Origin: Lycocorax pyrrhopterus obiensis
Taxonomy: Eukaryota; Chordata; Aves; Passeriformes; Paradisaeidae
NCBI GenBank assembly: GCA_014706295.1
Contig: JACSVZ010000008.1
Span: 22,547,659 to 22,611,658 of the forward strand
Direction of reading: 5' to 3'
Length of the DNA stretch: 64,000 nt
Shown: one piece after another, positions 51,001-61,500 of the stretch
How the letters are laid out: each line of letters starts with the position of its first letter
Position numbering within the stretch: the stretch's first letter is position 1
Notes under the pieces: model-generated
Told to the model about the DNA's origin: nothing
The model's input: the letters and a program-made list of their open reading frames with translations, nothing else
The model's database searches: none
Position numbers and translations under genes: made by a program

Positions 51001-51842
51001 TGGCCCTGCAGTGCAGCTGGTGGGCTCAGGCTTCTCCAGTGCCCCACCTGCCACCCCTCAGAGCTAGCTGGAGACGTGGGCTCAGCTGCCCAGGAACCTC
51101 AGGGAACTGAAGTTGTGGCATAGGGAGCTGGGTGCTGCTGAGCTGTGAGCGTGGGGCCCTGCTCTGCCTGCCTGGGGAAGGAGCACTGATGCTCTGGGGG
51201 GCTGTAAGAGCCCGTGCTCCCTGTTCAGGCAGCCAGGATGGAGGGGCCCACAGCACCCTGAAGGCCATGTGTTTTCCTTTTGTGACCCATGGGAGACTTT
51301 GTCCCACCATGAGATGCTGGGCTGTCCCACAAGGCTTCTTCTTGCCCCACTAACACTGTTCCCTCTTTTTTCTCCCCTCCAGGAATGAAGACTTTGAGAT
51401 GTAAGCTACTTACACTGCCAGGTCCCTGTGTGGGGTGGGGGGGCAGCCCCTGTGGTTCGAGGGGGGTCAGGGCACAGAGGGAGGGGGGTGGGGACCAGCG
51501 TGAATGCAGACCAAGGAGTGTGCTGGTACCAGGGGATGGTTGTGAAGGTGGGACTTTTGTCGTGCACACAGTTGTGGGGTCCCCTATCATCTTCCCACAC
51601 TCCTAAATTTGGAGGTGCTGCTGGTCTCAGTCCCCCGAGCTGGTGGGTTTGGGGAAGCTGTCTCCACACCCTATTTCCTGTGCGGCTGGGTGATAGGAGT
51701 GGGATGATATTTGATCATCCCAGTGCATCCTGAGCTGTCCCTTGCTCCCCTCTGTGACTGGGGGTGACACAGGTGACCTTGGTTTTGCAGGCCACCCACA
51801 TTCAACTCCTACAAAATCCCCAGGCCTTCCACAAGGCATTAG
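42081..51842 (+). CDS. PROM3: Prominin-family pentaspan membrane glycoprotein, probable prominin-3
   Basis: Prominins are five-pass, cholesterol-binding proteins of plasma-membrane protrusions. Coding exons: 42081-42210, 43386-43441, 43673-43878, 44297-44417, 44564-44627, 45049-45138, 45399-45589, 45676-45750, 46051-46114, 46343-46502, 46761-46913, 47401-47524, 47682-47773, 47999-48083, 48191-48334, 48571-48642, 48834-48926, 49036-49089, 49433-49513, 49822-49890, 49987-50076, 50342-50454, 51383-51400 and 51791-51842. All phases agree: 2,397 nt, 798 codons, no break. Membrane segments lie near residues 70-90, 115-137, 387-412, 438-462 and 740-762. The Cys-rich [13 protein letters not shown] follows the first. 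Both large loops carry many N-glycosylation sequons (NNT, NRS, NYS, NFS, NIT, NFT). Motifs [19 protein letters not shown] and MAGVGFSF, and the IPR tail, resemble PROM2 more than PROM1. Orthology to prominin-3 is inferred from position. No signal peptide is visible before the ATG at 42081, so a 5' exon may be missing. Confidence 0.9.
42211..43385 (+). other. First large intron of the prominin gene
   Basis: About 1.2 kb between the N-terminal exon and the exon encoding [19 protein letters not shown]. Borders are GTGGGT and CCCAG. No additional exon was recognised. Confidence 0.6.
44418..44563 (+). other. Probable GC-AG intron of the prominin gene
   Basis: The exon reading LASIPQ ends at CCCCCAG|GCACGC and the next begins CTACAG|CAAGTCGAT. 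The join gives [11 protein letters not shown], which aligns with the corresponding prominin-1 segment (TPEQIKYIL). The only nearby GT (ATG|GTCCCC) is a weak donor and would insert three residues. The frame is kept either way. Confidence 0.6.
51383..51400 (+). CDS. PROM3: 18-nt penultimate microexon of the prominin gene
   Basis: GAATGAAGACTTTGAGAT lies between CTCCAG and GTAAGC and encodes RNEDFEM with its flanking bases. Joining to 51791 gives the cytoplasmic tail [17 protein letters not shown] and a TAG. If the donor is not used, the next codon is TAA (51402-51404), so retention would end the protein right after FEM. Confidence 0.8.
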
Positions 51843-51985
51843 CCCCCATCACACGCAGATGGAGGAGGAAATGGACAGACCCCCTCACTTGAAAAATGTG
51901 ACTATTTATTTTTGCAGGGAGCCTGCCTCTTTCCAAGGCTGTAATTTTTGGTGTCAAACAATAAATGGTGTGTTTGTGTGCACTG
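51843..51985 (+). other. PROM3: 3' UTR of the prominin gene
   Basis: Short untranslated region from the TAG at 51840-51842 to just beyond the AATAAA at 51960-51965. Confidence 0.75.
51960..51965 (+). terminator. PROM3: Poly(A) signal of the prominin gene
   Basis: AATAAA about 120 bases after the stop codon, followed by a GT-rich stretch (GGTGTGTTTGTGTGC) typical of a downstream element. Confidence 0.85.
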
Positions 51986-54240
51986 TGGGATGTGACTGCG
52001 CTCCTCAGGTCTAGCCGAGATGGAAGTACACAGGGGTAGGGGCATGGAGGGTTCCCCACTGCTGGCACAAGCTGAGGCTGTGCCTGGGACCAGAGGGCTC
52101 TTTCTGGTGTTCCCAAGTGTGCTCTGCCCACAGCCAGCCGATGGGTCGATACAGGACCACTGCTCAGCATCACCAAGACTGGGTGATGTTCCCCTCACTG
52201 GGCAGCCCTTTGCAGCTCTGACTGGATGAGTGCCAGGTCCCTCCCTGGGAAAAGCCACACAAAGAGCCTCCTATCCATGAAGTACCACCCCAAACTGTCC
52301 CCAGTGCATGAGCACTTCCCTCTGGCAAGCCTGGTATCTATCATCTGTGGGTTTCCAGTGAGTTTATGGGGTGCCTGCAGCCCACACCTCTTTCCCTCTG
52401 CAAGATACGGGGGCATGGGTACTTTCTGTGCCCACTCCTGCACACCCCATGCTCTGCACGGAAAGAGCTGCATGCACAGATGAACCAAGGGTGACTTGGT
52501 TTGGAGCCTTGGGGTGAGTTCAGGTGTTGCTTTGTGCTGCTCCTTAGTGCAAGCACAGGGACCATCCCGAAAGCCGTGTCAGGCACAGGGGATATATGTG
52601 AGCAGCTTGACTCATTTCCTTTGTTGCAAAGTCCAAGTTTCTCCAGAGCAGAGTGAGAGGGCCAGGCCGGCCAGCTCCCCCTCCACTACGTGCATCTGCT
52701 TTATTGCTTTTCCACTTGCCTTCAGATCTAATTGCTAGGTTTTCCTTTGGGCGTTATCTGAAGCTGCAGCAGCCTTGCCTCCTGCTGTCTCCCCCCAGCA
52801 GAGTCTGACTGCAGAGAGAGCCCTGTGCTTGCCTATCACTCAGCTGAACCTGTCCTTCAGATTGGTTTGGCCCCTGCTTCCCCCAGGGATGCCCACCCTT
52901 CCTGGTCCTTAGAGTGAGATATCCAGCACCCCCTTGGAAAGCATTCTGCTCAGTTTTGTCTCTTGTTTTCCTCTGCCCTGAACCCTCAGCCTCCAGAATT
53001 CTGACAACTTCCTGCTTGTCTAGGGCCCACATGTGGAGGCTTCTGCCCCCAAGCCTCAGACTGTCCCTACTGCATCGTGTTCCCCGCTTCCTCTTCCCTT
53101 GCTGTGCCTCAGGGACGCCAGCTCACACAGGACTGCTGCTGGCTTCAGTTTCCGCTTGCTGGTTTTGTGGGCACTGCTTCTTCCCTGCTCCGCCTTCTCT
53201 GCAGAGCCAGTGCTGGAAGGCAGGGAGCTTGACCCTCATTCACTGTGTCACTGTAGCCACCTGCACCCAAACCCAGCCCTGGCAATGAAGATGTCCCCTC
53301 CAAATGACTGCACAGCCTTTACCAAGATGTGGGGCTTGCTCTCAGCAGCTCCCCATTCAGTGCTGCTCCAGGGCAGTGTTCCAATCCCTGAAGCCATGGC
53401 TCTAAGAGGTGCTTGGGTCCATCCATCATCCTCCTCCCGAGCAGCCCTGGGAGGTGGGTGAGAGCAGTGTCAGGCAAGGCCAGCAGCTGCCTGGAGAGGA
53501 GGCAAGGACAGCTCTTTACAAAATGCCCACAGCAGAGGCCACCAGCTCTCCTTTCAGGCCACGCTCCCTCCGCTCACGTGTACGGCAGCTGCCAGAATTG
53601 TGGCTCCACTGTGTGAGAGGGAAACTCACAGCACTCCACGGCCACAGCACGAGGTCCCCCACAAGGAAGGGCTCATCAATAACCAGCCAGTCTCTAGGGA
53701 ACCATTGCAGCAGTTCCTCTTTGCCAGGCCTTTTTCCACCACAGGGACTTTCCACAGCCAAGCCCGTGTCTGGGGGAGACCCTGCCACATCTTTACAGTG
53801 GTTTCACAAACAAGAATCTCTCCAATGGCAGCTCTGACACTTTGTGCCTGGCAGTAGGATTTCACTGGGCCAGCCAGGTGCTCTCTGTTGCAAGCTTTCC
53901 TAAAAAATAGACAATTTGCAGCTCTTGAGAAAAGAATCCTCCCTTCCTCAACTCTCTGTTGGGCCCAGCCACAGCCATGCACGGCCTGGATGGCCCTTCC
54001 CTGTGGCACACACGCTCCAGCCTGCCTGTGCAGACTCCTGTCTCCATGGCTTCACAGTGGTAAGCAGCTGAGTACCACAGAGGGAATGAGCTGTCTGGGC
54101 ATGCTTTCTGAGCCCAGCTGTACCAGTGGTGAGCCACGCTGAGCAGCACCAGAGAGATGAGCCTGGCCACTTTTCACCAGAAGCAAAACAAAACCGCCAT
54201 CCTCCTGAGGGTGTGTACCCTCATAACATCCACCACCACC
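51986..54240. other. Spacer between the convergent prominin and HPS6 genes
   Basis: No gene recognised. A second minus-strand AATAAA (plus-strand TTTATT at 52700-52705) could serve as a distal HPS6 poly(A) signal. Confidence 0.45.
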
Positions 54241-55411
54241 TCAGCACTGCTTTAGGAACCTTTATTTTAAAAAGGAGTCTGTCTTCCACACTTAAGACCA
54301 CTCTCAAGAGGATTAATGCAGGTGAATCTCCCGCAGCCCAACAAGGTAACAGACAGCTCCTTTACACCACAGTCCAGAATGCAGGGGCAAAGCCACAGCC
54401 ATGGTTTCCCTCCTGGTGGAGGGGGCCAGGCACGGGGCACCCGAGAGAGGCTCGAACCTGGATCTTCCTGCACAGCTGCTCTCAAGTTACATTGATTTTG
54501 CAAACAGAGGCACAATATGAGCCAGACAACCCTGACAAAGCCCCTTTGTATGCAAAGGACAAAGATAGAGGAGATGAGAACATAGGGCCTGGGTGTCCTG
54601 CAGCATAATCTAAGCTTCCACAGAGGAAAGGGAAAGGCAGGGCCAGCCCCAAGCTCACACAGGCTGCTGCAAGCTTCTCAGCTCAGAAGAGAGTTTGGGT
54701 ACTGTCTGGGACACAGAGATAAGGGAATTAGGCTGCTCTTTTCAGCTAAGTAGCTGCAATCAGTCACAGCTACAGGACTGATCCCAGAGGAATTGTGGAG
54801 AGACAACATGTGGAATGCTGCAGCTGCCAGCATGTGTGCTGGGACCCCCAGCGCCATGGAGCTGTGTCACACTGGCATTTAGCATCTGACTGAGCCCAAA
54901 GCGGCAGGACTCAGTGACCCAGCTGCAAGAAACACACCTCGTTTCTCACAGGCAGAGCTTGGAGGTACCACTCAACTCACTGAGCAGAGAATAGGGGGGA
55001 AGGACTGTGGGTATCCCTGCTTACCACTCCACCACCAGTACGAGAGGATCAGGGAAGTAGAAGTGGAGTTAAAAAGGAACCAAAGAAGCCAAAAACAAAG
55101 TGCTTTGGGCAGGGAGCAGTTCTATAGTCCTGAAGTGCAGCCAGTGTTTTCATCTGCACATGCACCCGGCATTTGCTCCTCCACTGGCACACACAATTGC
55201 ACTTGCTAGGAACAGCCAGAAAGCCTGCCCTGGCTCAGAGGAGATCCCCCAACCTCAGCCACCCAACAGGCTCTTCGAGATGCTGCTGCAGGGATGCTTT
55301 AGAAAGGAGCAGGCTTCTGTACTGCCAGGACAGATAGCATTTCCTAGGGTGGATGCAGCTTTCCCTTCCTTGTACACCCAGGGCTTGGGATCACATTGTC
55401 CTTCCCCTCCT
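54241..55411 (-). other. HPS6: HPS6 3' UTR
   Basis: About 1.15 kb from the TGA of HPS6 (55414-55412) to the first downstream AATAAA on the minus strand. The sequence has no conserved coding frame. Confidence 0.6.
54261..54266 (-). terminator. HPS6: HPS6 poly(A) signal
   Basis: The plus strand reads TTTATT, so the minus strand reads AATAAA, the first such hexamer downstream of the HPS6 stop codon. Confidence 0.6.
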
Positions 55412-57862
55412 TCACACACCATCATCCTGTAGCAGTGCTGAGGGTGAGGAAGTCCTTGCCATGGGTGGCTGAGGAACATCATCAGCCACTGCTTTTGAGA
55501 GGATTTTGTGCTCTCGGGGTGGGGTGGGAGGGGGGAAGGTGGTGCTCTGCAGGGCATCTGAGTACATGTCCTCCTGGACACTGGGACACTGCACAACCTT
55601 TTGCAGCAGTGGCTTAAGCAAGCCCACAGTCAGGTGGTTCCCCTCACTGGAGAAAGGCACTGGGTCCTCCTGGGAGTGAGGGAGGTGCTGCAGGACCACG
55701 GTGAGGATGTCTGAGGCAGTGAGCTCAGTGGGGCACAGCGGCCACAGCCTGTCCAGATAAGGGTCCAGCTCCCGGTGCTGGGCCAACTCAGCCAGCAGTG
55801 TGGTGAATATCTCCTTGTTAAGCAAGGGGCTGAGTTTGGAGAACTTCTCTGCCACCTCCACCACCCGCTGCCACTGCTTCAGACGGATGAGAAGGTGCAG
55901 AGCTTGCAGCACAGCCTTAGGCCTCTTGCTGCAGAGCAGAAGTTCCAGCTCCATCTCGTCATCTGCCTCACCATGTTTGTTCTTTCGGGCCAGCACTCCC
56001 AGGGCTCTCTTGTACAGTGGCACCCGGCCCTCTGGGCCCTCCTTGCTGCCGTGTGACCAAGAGTTGCTAACGTACTGCTGGGTCAGCTCCACAAAGCTGG
56101 GCAACCACTTGGGTTTGAACCTCAGGAAGGAGGCGCAAATGAGCTCAAAGAGTGGGATCATCCCATTCTGACCCACCTCCTCCAGTTGTGGCTGACACAG
56201 GACCTTCTTCCATACCTCTGGGGTGGCCCTGGCTACCAAGAGGCCGTCCCCATTCTGCTGCAGCTGCAGGCAGCTCCTTGTGGCCTTCCAGGCAGCCTTG
56301 GGGAAGGAGGAAAAGACAGAGTTCAGATAGGCCAAGTTGTCCTTGTCCATGTCAGACTGCAGAATGCGGCTGACCTCCTGCTCCACCAGCTCCTTGCAGT
56401 AGCTTTCCACCTCACTCTCTGGGGCACACACCACACAAGTCTTGAGGAGCTCCAGGCTCATGTAACTCTGCAGCTCCAGGCTCAGTGTGCTCAACAGCTT
56501 GGCATAAGTGTCTTGTAGGCCTCGGGCTGGCTTCTGCTTCTGGTGGAGGCTGTGCTGCAGGATGGCAGCAAGAACCACAGGAGCCTGGAATGTACCACCT
56601 TTCTTCAACTTCTCCACCGTCAGCTTGGAGCTGCTGAGGCTCCTCCTCTGGTAATATCTGCAGGCCTCCTCAAACACCATCTCCACCAGGCATGGCTCAG
56701 GCCTGCTGCTGTCCTCAGGTTTGGAGAAGCTAAAGCTGTAGATGCCAGTTTGAGTGAGGAGCTGGACACTGTCCTCTTCTCCCTGGGACTCCAGGAAATG
56801 CACCTCTTTCATGCTCAGGACTTCCTTTTCTATAAGCCTTCCACTGTTCTGGTCGACAAGGTACACTACTCCAGCCAGCACACAGGCCAGGATGCTGCCG
56901 AAGGTCTTCAGCCGGACAGGACTCCCTTGGGCCAGGGGGCCCCCCTCCAGGTCAAAGATATGCCTCTGTGTCCCATCTGGCTCCACGATACTCACAGAAC
57001 CCTTTGTGCTCACCAGCAGCAGACCCCCACTGCTGGACATAGTAGAGGTGTGAATGTCCAGAGGTGCGAAACCTGAGAGAAGGCCCACAGAACCCAGCAA
57101 GAGTTTCCTGAAGTCTGACTCGCTGCTGGAGCGCAGCAGCTTGCTGTGGATGAAGCCTGCAGAGGGGGCTGTGATGGTGAACTTTGCCTTCTCTGGATGC
57201 CAGATGAGGAGGAATTTGGAAGTGGTAGCAAAGCCGGCAGCAGCAGCAGGCACTAGGAAGATGTGTTGGGGGGAAGCCAGGACCTGGTACTCGGGGCTGT
57301 TGTGCAGGACTATCCTCACAGCGCCCAGCTGCACGCCTTGCTCCCCCACCTCCAGAGCACGGGTACAGACACAGAACCTGAAGGCGCACTTGCTCATGTC
57401 CGAGTGAGCACCCAGCGGCGGCCTCTCCTCACACCACACCAGGCTGGCTCCCTGGCTGCACACGGAGACGACTCGTGCCCGGGCACCCTGGCAGAGCTCC
57501 AGTGTCTGCAGCAGCTGCCAACCCACGGCCACCACAAAGTGCCAGACCTCGGTCCGGCCATGTTCCCACACCACGGCCAGTACCCACGAGCCCGGTACCA
57601 CAGGGCTCTGCAGGAAGAGCAGTCCCACAAGGGCTGGCTGGGGCGGCTGCCAGGTCCTCTCCAGGTCGGCTCCAGCGATGCTGTGGCGCTGGAAGGCCAC
57701 CACCCGGGGCACGGTGGGCGGCCGGCTCTTCTGCAGGAGCAGGAGATGCTGCCCGTCGGGGCTGGACTGGACGTGGCTGGGCTCTTCTCCGCGGCACAAC
57801 AACTCCCGCAGCCAGTGGCCTCGGCTGAAGTCACTCAAGTCGGAGACCTGCCGCAGCTTCAT
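55412..57862 (-). CDS. HPS6: HPS6, BLOC-2 subunit (Hermansky-Pudlak syndrome 6 protein)
   Basis: Subunit of BLOC-2, with HPS3 and HPS5, which directs cargo from endosomes to melanosomes and other lysosome-related organelles. The gene is a single intronless exon, as in mammals, encoding 816 residues (human 775). The start is the ATG at 57862, giving MKLRQVSDLSDFSRG, which aligns with the human MKRSGTLRLLSDLSAFGG; the open frame extends 13 codons upstream but only from a GTG. Conserved segments include SSPDGQHLLLL, ARVVSVCSQGASLVWCEER, VFEEACRYYQRRSL, PEVWKKVL, ELELLLCSKRPKAVLQAL, TVGLLKPLL and FPPPTPPRE. Human HPS6 ends two residues after that last motif, whereas this protein runs about 32 residues further to LLQDDGV. 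Context: tail-to-tail with the prominin, head-to-head with the next gene. Confidence 0.96.
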   Translation of the reverse strand: MKLRQVSDLSDFSRGHWLRELLCRGEEPSHVQSSPDGQHLLLLQKSRPPTVPRVVAFQRHSIAGADLERTWQPPQPALVGLLFLQSPVVPGSWVLAVVWEHGRTEVWHFVVAVGWQLLQTLELCQGARARVVSVCSQGASLVWCEERPPLGAHSDMSKCAFRFCVCTRALEVGEQGVQLGAVRIVLHNSPEYQVLASPQHIFLVPAAAAGFATTSKFLLIWHPEKAKFTITAPSAGFIHSKLLRSSSESDFRKLLLGSVGLLSGFAPLDIHTSTMSSSGGLLLVSTKGSVSIVEPDGTQRHIFDLEGGPLAQGSPVRLKTFGSILACVLAGVVYLVDQNSGRLIEKEVLSMKEVHFLESQGEEDSVQLLTQTGIYSFSFSKPEDSSRPEPCLVEMVFEEACRYYQRRSLSSSKLTVEKLKKGGTFQAPVVLAAILQHSLHQKQKPARGLQDTYAKLLSTLSLELQSYMSLELLKTCVVCAPESEVESYCKELVEQEVSRILQSDMDKDNLAYLNSVFSSFPKAAWKATRSCLQLQQNGDGLLVARATPEVWKKVLCQPQLEEVGQNGMIPLFELICASFLRFKPKWLPSFVELTQQYVSNSWSHGSKEGPEGRVPLYKRALGVLARKNKHGEADDEMELELLLCSKRPKAVLQALHLLIRLKQWQRVVEVAEKFSKLSPLLNKEIFTTLLAELAQHRELDPYLDRLWPLCPTELTASDILTVVLQHLPHSQEDPVPFSSEGNHLTVGLLKPLLQKVVQCPSVQEDMYSDALQSTTFPPPTPPREHKILSKAVADDVPQPPMARTSSPSALLQDDGV

Positions 57863-58539
57863 CCTGTCAGCGACAGCGTGCACCAGGGCGAGCCGGGGCA
57901 CGGAGCCACAGCCGCCACCCAGTCCCCTCCCGGAGCCCCGCTACACCCTACTCCCTGGCACCCTGCTCCCTCGGCCCTCTAGGAGACCCCCATGGACCCC
58001 TCGGGCACCCTCCCGCCGCGTCGAGCCGGTTCCGCGGCAGCAACTCCCAGGGACCGGCCGCACCCCGAGTTCCCCGCACACCCAGCGCCGCCCGAGAGGA
58101 CTCCGCGCTGCCCCAGGCACCCACGGGTCCCCCTCCCGCCGGGACCCACCTGCCGCGGCGGCGACTGCCGACCGGGGCCGGGCCCGGGCCGGTGGCAGCT
58201 CCGCTCGGCGCTGCGCAGTCACGGGGCCGCGGGTTTCCGGGCACGGCCGCTCCGCGCCGCCCCGGGCCGTCCCGCTCCTACTTCCGCCGCCGGCGCGGGG
58301 TGGGCGGTGGGGCCGCGTTCCGAGGACGACCCGCGGCTCCCCGCAGACGGCGGGGCCATTTGTTACCGGTGTGTGTGTGCGCGCGTACGTGTGTCAGTCC
58401 CCGCGGGGCGAGCCGAGCTCCAGCCGGCCCGGGGAGGAGCCTCCCCCGCCCGCCCCGCCTGCGGGAGCCGCGGCCGCGCGGGGAACCGGCGGGCGCACGC
58501 GCGGCGCCTGCGCGGTGTGCGGGGAGCGGCTGCCCGCAG
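57863..58539. promoter_or_regulatory. Bidirectional CpG-island promoter of HPS6 and the plus-strand neighbour
   Basis: A CpG island (57,850-58,900) separates the HPS6 start codon from a plus-strand splice donor. It holds an ETS/GABP-type site (plus ACTTCCGCC near 58,280, GGCGGAAGT on the minus strand), an NRF-1-like GGCGCACGCGCG at 58492-58503 (11 of 12 consensus positions), and an alternating GTGTGTGTGCGCGCGTACGTGTG tract near 58,371-58,394. No TATA box was seen. Confidence 0.65.
58400..58539 (+). other. ARMH3: Probable noncoding first exon of ARMH3 (C10orf76)
   Basis: GC-rich sequence ending in a strong donor, CCCGCAG|GTGAGT, after 58539, facing away from HPS6. In human 10q24 the gene divergent from HPS6 is ARMH3, so the assignment is by synteny alone. 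I found no ARMH3 protein sequence in the window. The 5' boundary is approximate. Confidence 0.4.
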
Positions 58540-61500
58540 GTGAGTGCGGGAGCGGCGGGGGGGACACGGGACCCCGCCCGCGGGGCCGGGCGCGCCCCCG
58601 CCGTCCCTCCGGCACCGGGGGCTCCGCCGGACCGGGGGCTCCGCGGGGCGGGCGCGCTCCCCGCCGCGAGGGGCCTCGCCGGGCACCGGCACCCCGTGCC
58701 AGGGCCACTCGCTGCCCACCCCAGTTAGCTGCGGGGGCGGCCGTACGCAGCCCGTGCAGCGGGAGGTGCTGCTCCTCTCCCGCCGGTAACGCCGCGGTGC
58801 CCCGGTGCGTGCCCCGGGTGCCGGCCCCGAGGAGGCCTCGGGGCCTGCCGCAGCCCAGCCCTTGGTCTGCTCGTGGGCCGCGCTGTCCCCCGGCTGCCGG
58901 GTGGTTTGGGCTCGAGATAACTCCTTCTAGGAAAAGAATGAGTGTTCGCTGATCATTCCAATTACACGATTTTCCTCACGCTTCTCCGAACGCTTGTATG
59001 GGCAAAGCAAGGGGGAACAGCAAACAGTGGTAGAGCAATGGGAGCGAGCTTGCAGTGTTTATTATGCTGAAGGCAGAAGCACTTGCTACATGAGCAAAGT
59101 GTGGCCTCGGTCAAACCCTGTTGCGTATGTCGCTGTAAGAAAGTTTGCTCCTCAGCAGAGACTGTAATCTGAATATATGATGAGAGCCAATTAGGGTGAG
59201 CAGGTGGGTGGAATATGCAAAGCAATGAGATAATTTGAATCATTGCGATACGTGGTGATTGCAGTTCACCAGCTGTTTGAGCTCTAGCAGGAAATGTGAC
59301 AAAAATGCAGAAGAGGAATTTCGAGGGGGGGAAAGGGCATCAGTTTGGCTTTCCAATAATAAAAGGATGATCCACTGTGTCATTTATGGCACTTTTGCTG
59401 TGTGCAAAGAGATACTGTGGGCAGGGTACACACAGTGTAAAAATGTTAAACGGTTATTGGCTAACATGCACAAAAGGAACAGTGAGGCTTTAATGAGCTG
59501 CTGGGCTAAGCATTCATCTGCTCCCTCCCCCTGCTAACACACCAGGCAGCCATGCGGACATCCCTCAGGAGGGGAAGGGTCAGCCTGTGCTGCTCAGAGT
59601 TGCTGAGTTGCTATATTCTGGCTCCCTAATAATTTTTTTTTTTGAACTTACGCTTTTTCATGTTTGCATTTTAACTCCTGAATACTTGCGCTGCTGATGG
59701 TCTGTATCTCAAAAATGTTATCCACTCTGCAGCTCCACTTCTCTTATCTTGGCGTGACTTTACTGTGCAGCTTCTTAGAACTTAGCAGCTACCTCAGAAG
59801 TCAGAGCTGAGGTCATGCAGCTGCACTGTATTCAGCATGGGCCTTGGATCCACACCACCAGCTGAAGCCATGGGAAAAGGGCAGGGGAAGGTTACAGGGA
59901 GAGTGTTTTTCTTCAGAAGGAAGGCATCTGAAAAGGTCTGCAAGTGACATGAGCTTTTAGGTGGGAGTGTAAAGGCAGTGCAGAATATTTCATGAAAAAC
60001 TGTGTGGGATGGGTTCTAAAGGGCTCGAAAAGTGAAAACCCAAAGTCATTTTCTGACATGAGAGAGCTGGTCATGATAGCCAGGAATACAGAGAAAAAGT
60101 GTGGCGAAATGAAAAAATTACTTTGTATGAAAATGGTGTGAACAGATGCTGGTGGAATCATGCAGCATTTTTCTGGATGGACTTGACAGGAAGAAGCATA
60201 GCTAGTTGGTGGTGTGAAGTTGATGGATTGGGTGTTACTTTAACTGGACAGATAGAAATTAAATGCAATTATGGATGAAGTGTTAAAATCGTAGCTCAAA
60301 TGTTACTCTTTTATATCATTACTAAAGCAGGTGCATTGGGAGGTAGTGTGTGGCTGTATTTACATTAGGAAGCTGCTTTTCCCGTTTTTCAAGGGGGCAA
60401 AAATAGGTCAGCAGTGGTGTAACTTTAGATTGTACTATGTAGAAGCACATGCACTGCTCTGCTCTGAGTGGGATGGAAGGAATTTCTAGTAAAAACATAT
60501 GTACTGTGACTGTACTGGAGGTTGTTGCTTTGTACTGTAGAAAGAGAAGTAGGATCTCTATGGGTTTTTTGTCATCAGCACGCCCTCAGAATTTGTTTCT
60601 CATTACATACTGCCTAAAGGCACCTGGAAATTTTGCCGCATGGATCCAAGGCTTGTATGCTGTGTTACTGTTTCCCTTGGTGGTGGGTTGAGCACCTTAC
60701 AGTTGTAGAGGAAAGCACAGTTTGAGCAGTTTTTATTCCAATGGACAATATGTGAATGTAGTTGTAAAGAATGAATGGAATACAAAAGCAGTGTGGATGC
60801 ACTTGCACAAGCTGTAACTGCCAACGCAAGAGTTTGTGGAGAGTAAGCTGCAATAGGGCTTATAGCAGAAATTTGGCCATGGTAGTTGCTAAAGCCTTGA
60901 CAAAATCTAGCCCGCCCGATCTGTTCTCCCTCTCTTTGTTTTCAACAGTGGTCTGCTGGGCTGCTGATGGGTGGTCCTGGGGGTTTTAATAGAGGAGCTG
61001 GAACTGGGTCCAGGCTCTCCCTGTGCACTGGGATTCATAAACTCTTGTACTGGGTGCAGGTTGTCTGTTGCTTCCAGTGATGGATGAGCACTGGGACCTG
61101 TGTTGTAACTGCCTGTTGTTCAGATCCAGTATTTACTCTGCAGATTCATCACATGGATTAAGTGCAAGTTTTTCCTGGTACTTCACTGAAGAATTTAATG
61201 AGTACTTAGCTTGTAATACATTGCTTTAGAAGCTGTATGCTAACTTTTAGATAGGGGTTTATCCCTGCCTCTTGCAGGATTGAGACAGTTTTTGAACAAC
61301 TTTCTTTTAATCTTGAGTGATGTACCTGTAGAACACCTTGAAGGGCAAAGCATGATCACACTGAGTCCCAGGTGCATACACTCAGGGAGGGAGGAGGCAA
61401 TTGCTGGCCTTGAAATGTTTGAACAGGTGAGTCCAATCTTAGTAGCTCTGGCAAGTCAAGGGACATTGGGTTCTAAAAGCAAAAGTATCTCAGTTCTTAT

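Noticed and set aside
54440..54475. Minus-strand GGTTCGAGCC, a perfect tRNA B-box core
   Set aside because: No matching A-box at the right distance, no T-stem pairing and no cloverleaf. Not a tRNA gene.
57863..57901. Longer HPS6 N-terminus starting at 57901
   Set aside because: The codon there is GTG, not ATG. The ATG at 57862 has an A at -3 and aligns with the human HPS6 start.
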